In this document: piece by piece, positions 11,355-22,696 of the stretch | How the letters are laid out: each line of letters opens with the position of its first letter | Numbering within the stretch: the first letter of the stretch is position 1 | NCBI GenBank assembly: GCA_032622095.1 | Contig: CP136068.1 | Span: forward strand, 118,779,509-118,843,508 | Length of the DNA stretch: 64,000 bases | Source: Siphonodentalium dalli | Taxonomy: Eukaryota > Mollusca > Scaphopoda > Gadilida > Siphonodentaliidae | Direction: 5' to 3' | Position numbers and translations under genes: made by a program | Notes under the pieces: model-generated | Databases searched by the model: none | What the model was told of the DNA's origin: nothing | Seen by the model: the letters and a program-made list of their open reading frames with translations, nothing else

Positions 11355-11459
11355 TCATAATCGATCAATCACACCGTGTTGGGGTATATCCCATCTACGG
11401 ACGCCCATGCGACTACACCGCAATATCGAGGATGCGTTCACTCACTCGCAAGTTATCAG
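11355..11459 (+). CDS. Possible orphan exon (uncertain)
   Basis: An acceptor-like GAATTTCAG ends at 11354 and a donor CAG/GTATGT starts at 11460. The 105 bases between have CpG-containing, coding-like composition. A phase 2-2 reading is open (HNRSITPCWGISHL start), as is a second frame (VYPIYGRPCDYTAISRM). I recognise no domain, and there is no partner exon, so it may be chance. Confidence 0.2.
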
Positions 11460-11497
11460 GTATGTTTTGCAGGCATTATACGTCGTAGAAAACCATG

Positions 11498-11697
11498 TGG
11501 TGCCAGAATATAAAACCATATGGTGCCAGAATATAAAACCATATGGTGCCAGAATATAAAACCATATGGTGCCAGAATATAAAACAATATGGTGCCAGAA
11601 TATAAAACCATATGGTGCCAGAATATAAAACAATATGGTGCCAGAATATAAAACAATATGGTGCCAGAATATAAAACCATGTGGTGCCAGAATATAT
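11498..11697 (+). repeat. 23-bp minisatellite, ~8.6 copies
   Basis: The unit is TATGGTGCCAGAATATAAAA plus CCA, 23 bases, almost identical between copies (C/A variation at one site). All three minus-strand frames stay open because 23 is not a multiple of 3 and the unit lacks stops, which yields spurious ORFs rich in FIFWHH and YILAPY. Confidence 0.92.
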
Positions 11698-12763
11698 ATG
11701 AATGGGATCATGCGTGTACAATGCACTTGTACCACAATAAAATCTCTTTAGTTCCACCTGAAACGATGCTGCCGATATGTTCACAAATCAATTATACAGG
11801 CATGTTTCTGTTCTGTCGACATATGGTTTTCTACGACGAAATGCCTTCGAAAATTACAGTACAAAGTTGCGAGTTTGTGAACGTACCCTTATGTGACGTA
11901 CACATATTCGCAGATTTGCCCGACATTGTATTTGCAGGCATTTCGATACATAATGCTATACTGTGCCAGGGCAGAAAACGAACGCAAAAATGCTTATAAG
12001 ATGCCAACTCTGTGAGAAATAAAAAAAAACCCTGTAGTTCCACATGTATAGTGATGCTACCGAAATAAATAAATAACATGCAATTACCTGGCAAGAATAT
12101 CGTCATATATACGGGGGGGGGGTCGTGAGAAAATGTACACATACATGGCCCAAAAAAAAACAAATTACAGCCCTTTTGCTGCCCACCCACCCTTTTTGTG
12201 CAAAATATTTATTCAAGACCAAATCAAAGGTAAGTTTTAAATTGGTCAGTTTCTGGCAGATTCCAAGTGTTCAAACAATTGAAAAACTATCAACGGTTAT
12301 GATGTTGTTTTCGACATTGAAAAATACATTTTGAAATAAAAAGTGTTTTATTCTACAGTATGCACAGATATTGTGAGGTAATATTTATAGTGCCAATAAG
12401 CCAACATTGTGTTTAATTTTTACATAAATAGTCCAGTTACTAATTAATGACTTTTTCACTGTTGTTTCCAAAAAGGTGCCACCAACCATCATATCAGAAC
12501 ACCTTATATCCATACCTGCAATGACAGTTATATAGTATATAAGTATCACTATTTGGAGCCAAATAAACAGGCTGGCATGTTTATTTTTTAATTTGAGGTA
12601 ATTTGTTAGCCAGCACTCTGCAGCACTAGTATTATTTGGTCATTAGACATGCCAGAGTGAAAATGCCAGCACTATCAGGCACTATTCAATATTAATTTGA
12701 GGTGAAATGCAAACCAGCACTCCTATTCAGTCATCACTTTTATTTGGCACCAGAGAGTGCTTT

Positions 12764-13170
12764 ATCTTATACCTACATATGTTCTTAAGTGTTGGTTAAG
12801 GTCATAATCTATGTTAGAACACATTTATTAGTGAAAACAACTTAAAACAATGTCCATAATGTGGGTTGAAAAATATTTGCATAAAACAATTTTGTTCAGG
12901 CCTCTGAGATGCACCCACCCCGCCTGGTATAGGTATGTTTTTGGAAGATCTCCCCTGTATTACTTATATCTTATACCTACACTGTCCCTAAGTGTCTGTA
13001 AAGGCCATAACCTGCCTTAGAACACAATTATTAATGAATATATTTGAAAACTACTTAAAACAAGGGCAAAAATGTGAATAGAAAATTTTTTGCACAAACT
13101 CATTTTTTCGGGCCTCTTCGGACACACACACCCCGGCCCTGTATGATAAAACTTTTGTGCGACCCCCCCC
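12764..13170 (+). repeat. Tandem duplication of a ~200-bp unit ending in a C tract
   Basis: 12764-12960 and 12964-13170 share TATCTTATACCTACA, TAGAACACA-TTATTA, ACTTAAAACAA and a GGCCTC-CACCCCG block; the second ends in CCCCCCCCC. A related C-tract module recurs at 55540-55610. A weaker ~90-bp repeat with AGCCAGCACT / TATTTGG precedes it (12550-12770). Confidence 0.65.
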
Positions 13171-13334
13171 CCCGATATATACAGGTATTTTGAAGGCAAA
13201 TGTGTGTAGCACCACTATACGTGTGGAACTGCAGCAATTTTACTTTATTATGTCGTTAGCTTTGGTAAAGAAATTAAGATGCATTGTATATGTATGTTGC
13301 CGTGCATATTCTGGTTCCATACATGTATGCTCGC

Positions 13335-13845
13335 TGGGGAATCACGTGGTTTCGAGTTGATGAGTTTCGTGCATTCAAAATTTCAAAATGGCCGAGGCGA
13401 TCACAAACGCCACAAGAAACGAGGAAAAATGTAATAAACTATGATAATATATTACATAGTATTTTTGGCAGCTATGAGCGTACGCTATACCTTTTTTCAA
13501 ACAAGTTGAGACTCCATGTGTGTCCAAACTCACAGTCGTTTGCTCCTATTCTGACCAAAGGATTCTCCTAGATGTAAGGACAGGTGTATTACACGAACCT
13601 CCTACTGGCAACTTGGTCAGCTTGTTATAGAAAACTATTGAGTATTTCCTAACACATAAGGTATGCATGAACTTGTTTTTAAAATAGACTAGCATAATTA
13701 TGCTAGTAAAAGCCAAAATGCTATGCATTGTGTCAGTTCCTCATATATTATGCTATATAGTATGTTATTGTGTGTTTTTGCAATCGCCTCGGCCATTTTG
13801 AATACGTGGTACTCACCAACCTCGAAACCACGTGATTCATCACCG
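13335..13845. repeat. Inverted repeat pair
   Basis: 13335-13430 (AATCACGTGGTTTCGAGTTG, CAAAATGGCCGAGGCGAT) is the inverted complement of 13760-13845 (ATCGCCTCGGCCATTTTG, CAACCTCGAAACCACGTGAT). The arms are ~85 bp with a ~330-base centre, so this is a probable foldback element. Confidence 0.75.
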
Positions 13846-14697
13846 TGATATGGTTGTCTGTAACGAAATGCCTGCACAAATAGCATGCAAACTTATCATT
13901 GTATCGTCGGTGGGTTTTTAAAAGGTCGAACCTGCCATTTTTGCGCGAAATTTGTATTGCCTTTTCGGATATTAAGTTCATCAATATTTCAAGTATATCT
14001 ACCATTTTTCATTTTTTTTCCGCGGAAATTCGTATTCTAAAATGTCGTATCTGGGTTCCCCGCGAACAAAAAAAATCGTTAGTTCTGAAATGTCGTAATT
14101 GTTAGTTTCTAAACCGTTCCTGGTAATTCTGATTTGACTGTTTTGAAGAAGTATTACCGGTGTGTGTATCCTCATTATCCTACTTATCCTGAGTGACAGT
14201 GACCAACGAAGCCGCGGAAATTGTCAAAATTAAAATGTCGTATAGACAAGATTTCTACTTGTTACTTCTAAAGTGTCAAATGACACCATACAATCATAAT
14301 TTCTCATCAACTAGAACATAATAAAAATATGAAAGTGTTTCTATTATAACAACTGTGATATAAATCGTTATTGTGCAAAGTTATTGGCAGATACCTATTC
14401 TAGTTCCAGAGATAAATAGTTTTTTGTGTCTCCTGAACAGTTTGATTTTCCTGGGGTACGACCTTTTAGAAGCCCACCGACGGTGTATGAACGTACCCTT
14501 AGGGTACGTTCATACGCTGGCAATATTGCACTGCAAACTGCAAAAATGCCAGCTGCAAAGGTTGTTTTGTTTTGTTTTGTTAGCTGGCATTTTTGCCAGC
14601 TACCGACGAGCTCGTGCTGTGTCGTGGCTGGTCGTCAACAATCAACGGTGTTATATGATAACGGGTGTATACCTCTCTGTCGGTGGCCACAGCACAA

Positions 14698-14763
14698 GGC
14701 CACTAACAACAAGAAAACCATAGTCAGAAATGGTAACGCCACCAAGATCGTATTATTAGCCAT
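14698..14763 (-). repeat. Dispersed ~60-bp repeat, partner of 276-336
   Basis: Reverse-complement copy of 276-336, about 200 bases inside the left end of the Harbinger element. Confidence 0.7.
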
Positions 14764-14962
14764 AAATATAAATAATAATACAATTATTCTATAAACTAGC
14801 TTTCAAATTTTATGCGGGAAATTTGCGTACTTCCATATTTCAAGTTTTCCCGTTTCTCGTGGCATACATTACTTTCATCAAACTGTCTTCTTTATTACAC
14901 AAGCTGATAGGCCCGACTTCACCCGGGCTGTTTCCCATCTGCTTTCCGGTGAAAGGTGCGAT

Positions 14963-15480
14963 TTGACCTTCAATTGACTATTTCGAAAGTCAAGGTCAGG
15001 TCAGGGTCATGATTTGTCCAGTCCAAAACACCCCCACCCGTAGAAAACTACCCATAGGTATCAAATTTCGTCGAAATCCGTCCGTTTACCCAACTTGACC
15101 TTTAATTAACAATTTTGAAGGTCAAGGTAAGGTCAGAGTCATGATTTGACCCGTCCAAAACACCCCCCCCCCCCCGACAAAAGTACCCATAGGTATCAAA
15201 TTTCGTCGAAATCTATCCGTTTTATCCGAGTTGACCTTTGATTGGCCATATTGAAGGTCAAGGTCAGGCCGAGGTCACGATTTGACCCGTTCAAAACTCT
15301 CCTCGGACCAAAGTATCCCTAGGTATCAAATTTCGCCGAAATTTGTCCGTTTTACCCAAATTGACCTTGCATTGACAGTTTTAATGGTCAAGGTCAGGTC
15401 GGGGTCACGATTTGACCCGTTCAAAACACTTCCCGGACACAAATACCCATAAGTATCAAATTACGTTGAATTCTATGGAA
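14963..15480 (+). repeat. ~132-bp tandem repeat rich in AGGTCA half-sites, 3.9 copies
   Basis: Units begin near 14963, 15095, 15231 and 15361 with TTGACCTT, followed about 20 bases later by AAGGTCAAGGTCAGG, then TGATTTGACCCGT and TACCCATAGGTATCAAAT. It lies inside the Harbinger element. One unit has a C tract expanded to 13 (15164-15176). Confidence 0.85.
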
Positions 15481-15556
15481 AGCCGAGGAGGACATGTTGG
15501 TTGCTAATTGCTAGATATACGACGCGGTATTTTGAAGGTGTTTCAAACTAGGAGAT

Positions 15557-15684
15557 AGAAGTATTCTGCGTTTCAAATGGTGATGAATTATAGTAGTTTA
15601 TTCAAATTTTATGGCATAAATTGTTATTAAAACCGTATATACTATAAAAAATTAATGACTCGAAAATTAAGTGGGCCTTTAAAC
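15557..15684 (-). repeat. F3 MITE fragment inside the Harbinger element
   Basis: Contains GTTTCAAATGGTGATGAATT, TTGTTATTAAAACCGTATA and the terminal GACTCGAAAATTAAGTGGGC followed by CTTTAA. Confidence 0.75.
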
Positions 15685-15929
15685 AAAGTCACAATTGCAT
15701 TTAGGCTCATCTCATACTCGTCCATTCAGCGATATTCTACTGCGCAGTTTGTTATAGCCTCCAGTATTTATTGAGCGTTATACCCCCAACTGTTATAATT
15801 CGCCTTTAGCAGGCGTACTCTTGCCTCAGATTATTGAGATATTAGGTCACACATAATCACATTAAATCGCATCGTAACATAGCAATTGTGTGGGCTCCTT
15901 GGCGTGAATATGTAATGAGAAATAAGGTC

Positions 15930-16700
15930 ATACGTAATGACATTAAACTCAAGAAAACCCTCGAAAACAAAACAAAATCACATTTAATGTTTTATGTTAT
16001 TTCCTTCATAAAAAGAATCTTCGTGATAATGAACCCTCTCGTTACTTTAGAATATAGAATTAACCCTAAAATAAAAAAAATCTTTGGAACACAGAACCTT
16101 CGGAATAACGAACCTTCGGATTGGTGAACCTTCGGAATAGCGAACATTCAGAGAAATTTCGGAATAGTGGACCTTCGGGATAGTGAACCTTCGGAATAGA
16201 GACATGCCCCCCAATATTCATATTATATGCCCAGAGTTCAAAGGTATGGACCCATAAAATTCTAAACTTGGCCCTTAAAATATTGAACTCCAAATTGGAG
16301 CACACACAGAACACCACTTAAGTCAACTGAACCTATGTCATGTCCCAATGCGGGAGGGTCCATATATACCACAACATTCATAGTATATGCCAAGAATTCA
16401 AAGGTATGGGCCCACGTAATGACATAAAATCTCAAGAAAACCAGCGAAAACAAAACAAAATCACATTTAATGTTCTAAGTTAAGTTATTTCCTCCTGTAT
16501 CTGTATCGGTGTGCGCGCATGATCAGTTCGGATGTGAGCGCACACTCCATATAAAGAATCTTTGTGAAAATGAACCCTCTCAAATTAGTCTCAATACTTT
16601 AAAATATAGAATTAACCTAAAAATAACAAAAACCTTCGGAATAGAGAACCTTCGGAATAGCGGACCTTCGGGATAGCAAACCTTCATAATAGAAGCATGT
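15930..16700 (+). repeat. Duplicated segment with ~16-bp ACCTTCGGAATAG tandem arrays
   Basis: 15934-16100 and 16411-16635 share ACGTAATGACAT, AAAACAAAACAAAATCACAT and ATAGAATTAACC. Each leads into an array of AACCTTCGGAATAGCG (16092-16202 and 16629-16692). A second shared block, TTCAAAGGTATGG, is at 16237 and 16398. The minus-strand frames across the arrays are artefacts. Confidence 0.8.
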
Positions 16701-17495
16701 CCCCACAATTACACCGGTGACGTAAACACATGTGCCAATCTTAGTTGTACTCTCGTAATTATCGGTACGATGAAACGGTGACGGAATCTGACGAGGTTTG
16801 CCGAATGTACAATCACCCAGTGAATTATCGATCGACCATGCGATATCAAAAAACCAAAAGCTAGAAACACCACACTACGGTGGCGTAATAATTGATTGTG
16901 TCTGTACCGTCCTGATACGATCGAATGGGATCGGGGTGTGTTCTCTGTGATTCTCATGCACACATACTTATACATGTGGATCTCCGTTATATGAGGATAT
17001 GATGATATGGCGTGATACAAATAGTACCAAAAGTGATGCCTCCCGAGTCATAAATGTGGGAGGTGGTGGCAGGACTCACTATGAGTATCCATGCATTGCT
17101 TCAAATGTGCTTACTTCAGTGTACAAATTTTCAATTGTTATCGAAATGGTCATGTATCGATCAGAATGGCACATTGAAATATCACTCAATTCAGATCAAG
17201 CTGGGGTTCGAATACGTGCCAACACCATCTACACAGACTGCGATATCGATGTAATTGAAGTGGTTTAAAGGTGACTGGTTGTGTCGTCGTGGTGGTGGGG
17301 TGGGGGTCTAACAGTAGGGATAATGGGATATTAGTCTTTGGCATTGATAAAGCATATATGGGCCAATATTATTATTCATGCCATTTGAATAACAATATAT
17401 TGTGTGCTTTTGATTAACTTGTATTACTATTTATTTGATTTCTTTGTTTTGTTTAACATCAGCACCACGTCCCCCTCCCCCCCCCCCCGTTTTTC

Positions 17496-17831
17496 TTAAC
17501 TTATTGTTTTGCTTAACATGAAGACCAACGAGTATGTGACTAAAATTATTGGAATGACAAGTTTGGAGTTTGTGATGATATCCGAGAAGATTTGAATTCG
17601 TCGGTTATCTTCGTTGAGCCAAGTGCGGACGCACCATCTCCTGTCTAGGTGACGTTTATTGTACTCATATATGAGCAGCATCCCATCGAGAGAGCTGGCC
17701 GTGGCGATATCACATTCCAACATGTCAAGTGACATTATTTTGACTGGCCTAAGAATACCAACACGCATCGTGTTCTGATATATTGCAAACAGCTCATCAA
17801 TCACGCAAAACGGCTGTCGTTCATTGATCAC
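17496..17831 (-). pseudogene. Harbinger transposase N-terminal remnant
   Basis: A 111-aa minus-strand frame starts 51 bases inside the right TIR of the 14502-17940 element. Residues ~59-75 read KRHLDRRWCVRTWLNED, which resembles the basic R-R-W-x-V-R/H-P-W block before the DDE domain of Harbinger/HARBI1 proteins. After about residue 93 the sequence stops looking like the family and becomes hydrophobic, so it is truncated or followed by an unrecognised intron. No DDE motif was found in the element. Confidence 0.4.
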
Positions 17832-18091
17832 TACTAACGCTGATTTGTTGACAGCGGGCAGAAATTAATCCGTTTTGGCAATTTTGCAGCTGGCATTTTT
17901 GCAGTTTGCAGTGCAATATTGCCAGCGTATGAACGTACCCTTAGGGTGCGTGGTCGTTAGCTACTGCAAAGCTATATTTGTCGCCCATTGTATTCGAAAA
18001 TCAATTGTCCTCGCCATAGACTTGCTGACTGTGCTATTCCAGGCAACCGACAGTTAATTAGTGTAATCCCCATTATCGGCGTGGACCGACC

Positions 18092-18300
18092 TTAACCCTT
18101 TCATACCGAGAGCTGCGCTGGTGCAGCATTAAGTATCACGTGACACTGCATTCTCTGATATATGCGAGTCTCCCATGGGAGAGAATGCCCTGGCTTACAA
18201 TTAAAGTCAAGGTAAATATTGTTAGCCCAATGTATTCACTTGTATAAGCGAGGTTCCATATACGGGAGACTCGCATATATAAGAGAATGCGTTGGCACAG
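18092..18300 (+). repeat. F1 TTAA MITE, right end lost
   Basis: The left end is TTAACCCTTTCATACCGAG. Two hairpin modules follow (18146-18195 and 18230-18300), the second a good stem from CTCGCATATATAAGAGAATG. Closest to the copy at 26073-26265. Confidence 0.7.
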
Positions 18301-18323
18301 GATTTTATGTAGAAAAAAGCGAG

Positions 18324-18520
18324 CAATGGGCCGATAAATGACATGGGTCTCATATTTGTACCCCTTAATTAGGTCGGCGGCCAATTTGGATCTAGGTGGG
18401 GTGTATGGAAAGTTTTACCCTACAATACCCTTTGTTTGATAGAAATCGGTCAATACAAGGGGCCGAAAAATGATATTGGTCCCTCATTTACACCCCTTTG
18501 TGCGGCGGCCAACAACAGTT
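18324..18520 (+). repeat. Two-copy ~125-bp tandem repeat
   Basis: 18324-18390 and 18450-18515 share GGGCCGATAAATGACAT / GGGCCGAAAAATGATAT, then TACCCCTTAATTAGGTCGGC / ACACCCCTTTGTGCGGC. Divergent copies. Confidence 0.55.
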
Positions 18521-18713
18521 ACTGTAATTAGGGTTCGCTGGGGGTGGTGCCCCAGGTGTCCATGATATCGATTCACGCGCAATGTGCACCCCCACCCCAC
18601 CCCCAACCCGGACTAAGGTGTAAGATGTGGCTGTCGCTGAGAAACAATCATAGTTCCGGGCAGGACTGGTGGGTGAAAGCGATAAATTAATTAAAACTAT
18701 GATAACCCGTATG

Positions 18714-20690
18714 TGGAGGAGATTACGGAAGCACAGTAGCGCCACAAATAAATAATAATTACGGAGTTAAACGCCCTAATATAGGCCTAATAAACGCCCT
18801 AATATAGGTCTACAATATAGGCCCTAATACAATATAGGCCCTAATATAATATAGGCCCTAATACAACATAGACCCTAATATAGGCCTACAATGTATGCCT
18901 ACAATATAGGCCCTAATACACTATAGGCCCTCATACAATATAGACCCTAATATAGGCCTACAATGCCCTAATATAGGCCTACAATATAGGCCCTAATACA
19001 ATATAGGCCACAATATAGGCCAACAATATAGGCCCTAATATAGGCCCTAATATAGGCCTACAATATAAGTAATAATACAATAGGCCCTAATACAATATAG
19101 GCCCTAATACAATATAGGCCCTAATAAAATATAGGCCCTAATAAAATATAGGCCCTAATATTGGCCTACAATATAGGCCTACAATATAGACCCTAATACA
19201 ATAGGCCCTAATACGATATAGGCCCTAATACAATATAGGCCCTAATACAATATAGGCCCTAATATAGGCCTACAATATAGCCCTAATACAATAGGCCCTT
19301 ATACAATATAGGCCCTAATACAATAGGCCCTTATACAATATAGGCCCTAATATAGGCCTACAATATAGGCCCTAATATAGGCCTACAATATAGACCCTAC
19401 TACAATAGCCCTAATACAATATAGGCCCTAATACAATATAGGCCATAATACAATATATGCCCTAATATAGGCCTACAACATAGGCCCTAATATATGCCTA
19501 CAATATAGGCCCTAATACAATATATGCCCTAATATAGGCATACAATATAGGCCCTAATACAATAGGCCCTAATACAATATAGGCCCTAATACAATATAGG
19601 CCCTAATACAATATAGGACTACACTATAGGCCTAATACGGCGTTTAAACGTCGTATTGGGGCGTTTAAACGACGTGTTAGGGCGTTATAACGCCGTAATT
19701 AGGGCGTTTAAACGCCATATTACGGCGTTATAACGCCGTCATTAGGGCGTTTAAACGCCGTATTAGGGCGTTTAAACGTCGTATTAGGCGTTATAACGCC
19801 GTAATTAGGGCGTTAAAACGCCGTATTAGGCCTATATTGTAGGCCTATACTAGGGCCTATATTGTAGGCCTATATTAGGGCCTATATTGTATTAGGGCAT
19901 ATATTGTATTAGGGCCTATTGTATTAGGGCATATATTGTAGGCCTATATTAGGGCCTATATTATAGGCCTATATTAGGGCCTATATTGTATTAGGGCCTA
20001 TATTATATTAGGGCCTATATTGTATTATGGCCTATAATGTATATTAGTGCATATATTGTATATTAGGGCCTATATTGTAGCCTTGTAGGCCTATATTAGG
20101 GCGTTTAAATGCCGTATTAGGGCGTTATAACGCCGTAATTAGGGCGTTAAACGCCGTATCAGGGCGTTTAAACGCCGTATTAGGGCGTTATAACGCCGTA
20201 ATTAGGGCATTTAAACGCCATATTACGGCGTTATAACGCCGTAATTAGGGCGCTTAAACGCCGTATTAGGCCTATAGTGCAGGCCTATAGTGCAGGCCTA
20301 TATTGTATTAGCGCCTATATTGTATTAGGGCCTATATTGTATTAGGGCCTATTGTATTACGGCCTATATTGTAGGCCTATATTTTAGGCCTATATTAGGG
20401 CCTGTATTGTATTAGGACCTATATTATATTAGGGCCTATATTGTATTAGGGCCTATATTGTATATTAGGGCCTATATTGTATATTAGGGCCTATATTGTA
20501 GGCCTATATTAGGGCGTTTATTGGGCCTATATTAGGGCGTTTAAATGCCGAATTAGGGCGTTTATTATGTCTATATTAGGGCGTTTAAACGCCGTATTAG
20601 GGCGTTATAACGCCGTATTAGTGCGTTTAAACTCCGTAATTAGGGCGTTTAAACACCGTATTACGGCGTTATAACGCCGTAATTATTATT
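18714..20690. repeat. Palindromic satellite unit 1 (with inverted end)
   Basis: 18716-18762 (ACGGAAGCACAGTAGCGCCA) is the inverted complement of the start of the following spacer (20683-20722). The left arm (18776-19630) is built from 17-bp ATAGGCCCTAATACAAT and 13-bp ATAGGCCTACAAT monomers. A core (19630-19826) has repeated GGCGTTTAAACGCC and GGCGTTATAACGCC palindromes. The right part (19827-20512) holds reverse-complement monomers (TATTGTAGGCCTATATTAGG), interrupted by another core block at 20098-20272, and it ends in a last core block. No coding potential. Confidence 0.9.
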
Positions 20691-21320
20691 TTATTTGTGG
20701 CGCTACTGTGCTTCCGTAGGAAATGTATACACTGGGCTGTCTAAAAAACACACTATATAGTGTGTGTTATGTCAAACAGCAAGTCATTGATTGAGACGGT
20801 CGCGATATTAAATTTAAATATTAATTTGACACCAAATGTTCGTATTTTCAATAATGCATTTCATATCGGTTGTCGAGTTCGGCTCTATTGAAATACCAAA
20901 AAAAAACGACGAATAATATATAATAGGTTTGGCGAATAAAGATGTGTTCATAACGAGAAGCTGCTTCAAACCCCATCATTGTGCTGCCTATCACCGCTCC
21001 AATGGACCAACATTTCGGGTTTCACAAGATGCGGGTTATTTTAGGAAATTGTAGTAGAACGAAGGGTAATATCCTATTCTCACAATATAACACAAAAGGT
21101 GACATCCAATATATTTCTTGGGATATATTCTAAGATGAGTAGTAGAGTGTAATTATAACGTTGTACAAGGACACGGATAGATGGTTTTTCATTGGAGAAG
21201 GGTGTCCATCTCCCTACTATTTTTATTCCACTCCCATTGAATTATTATACCCATGTATATTTGTCACCACTGACATCACCGAAAATATTGGACTTTTCTC
21301 TCAAAAATTTGACATAAATA
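20683..21320 (+). repeat. Satellite spacer, copy 1
   Basis: About 635 bases of ordinary complexity starting TTATTATTTTATTTGTGGCG and ending TTGACATAAATA. It is >95% identical by eye to 22697-23330 and 24298-24936. It contains the short palindrome ACACACTATATAGTGTGTGT and a 35-base segment (20779-20813) found inverted at 41857-41891. Confidence 0.9.
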
Positions 21321-22696
21321 TATAGGCCGTAATACAATATAGGCCCTAATATAGGCCTACAATATAGGCCTGCAATATAGGCCCTAATACAATAGGCCCT
21401 AATACAATATAGGCCCTAATACAATATAGGCCCTAATATAGGCCTACAATATAGGCCCTAATATAGGCCTACAATATAGGCCCTAATACAATATATGCCC
21501 TAATATAGGCATACAATATAGGCCCTACTATAGGCCTACAATATAGGCCTACATTATAGGCCCTAATACAATAGGCCCTAATACAATATAGGCCCTAATA
21601 CAATATAGGCCATAATACAATATAGACCTACAATATAGGCCTATACTATATGCCTAATACGGCGTTTAAACGCCGTATTAGGGCATTTAAACGACGTATT
21701 AGGGCGTTATAACGCCGTAATTAGGGCGTTTAAACGCCATAGTACGGCGTTATAACGCCGTAATTAAGGCGTTTAAACGCCGTATTAGGGCGTTTAAACG
21801 CCGTATTAGGCGTTATAACCCCGTAATTAGGGCGTTTAAACGCCGCATTAGGCATATATTGTAGGCCTATACTAGGGCCTATGTTGTAGGCCTATATTAG
21901 GGCCTATATTGTATTAGAGCCTATATTGTATTAGGGCCTATTGTATTAAGGCCTATATTGTAGGCCTATATTAGGGCCTATATTGTATTAGGGCCTATAT
22001 TATATTAGGGCCTATATTGTATTAGGGCCTATATTGTATATTAGGGCCTATATTGTATGCCTATATATTGTAGGGCGTTTATTAGGCCTGTATTAGGGCG
22101 TTTAAATGCCGTATTAGGGCGTTATAACGCCGTAATTAGGGCGTTAAACGCCGTATCAGGGCGTTTAAACGCCGTATTAGGGCGTTATAACGCCGTAATT
22201 AGGGCGTTTAAACGCCATATTACGGCGTTATAACGCCGTAATTAGGGCGCTTAAACGCCGTATTAGGCCTATAGTGTAGGCCTATATTAGGGCCTATATT
22301 GTATTAGGGCCTATATTGTATTAGGGCCTATATTGTATTAGGGCCTATCGTATTACGGCCTATATTGTAGGCCTATAGTGTAGGCCTATATTAGGGCCTA
22401 TATTGTATTAGGACCTATATTATATTAGGGCCTATACTGTTTTAGGGCCTATATTGTATATTAGGGCCTATATTGTATATTAGGGCCTATAGTGTAGGCC
22501 TATCTTAGTGCGTTTATTAGGCCTATATTAGGCGTTTAACTGCCGTATTAGGGCGTTTATTATGCCTATATTAGGGCGTTTAAATGCCGTATTAGGGCGT
22601 TTAAACGCCGTTTACGGCGTTATAACGCCGTATTAGTGCGTTTAAACTCCGTAATTAGGGCGTTTAAACGCCGTATTACGGCGTTATAACGCCGTA
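21321..22696. repeat. Palindromic satellite unit 2
   Basis: Same order as unit 1: left monomers 21321-21655, core 21656-21848, reverse monomers 21849-22072, core 22073-22266, reverse monomers, final core to 22696. It lacks the inverted spacer end seen left of unit 1. Confidence 0.9.

Larger units (their letters stand above)
14502..17940 (-). mobile_element. PIF/Harbinger-type DNA transposon, decayed, with perfect 58-bp TIRs and TTA duplication
   Basis: Bases 14502-14559 and 17883-17940 are perfect inverted repeats (58 of 58), outer end GGGTACGTTCATACGCTGG. The element is flanked by TTA at 14499-14501 and 17941-17943; a 3-bp TWA duplication is the hallmark of PIF/Harbinger. A reading frame on the minus strand near the right end resembles the N-terminus of Harbinger transposases. 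The interior is broken and holds other repeats (tandem GACCTT array, F3 MITE fragment, ACCTTCGG arrays), so the element is dead, although its ends are intact. Confidence 0.8.

Noticed and set aside
11498-11697. CRISPR-like array
   Set aside because: Units are contiguous tandem copies without unique spacers in a eukaryotic context. The same holds for 18.7-24.3 kb.
11442-11784. Three overlapping minus-strand frames of 74-102 aa
   Set aside because: All are translations of the 23-bp minisatellite.
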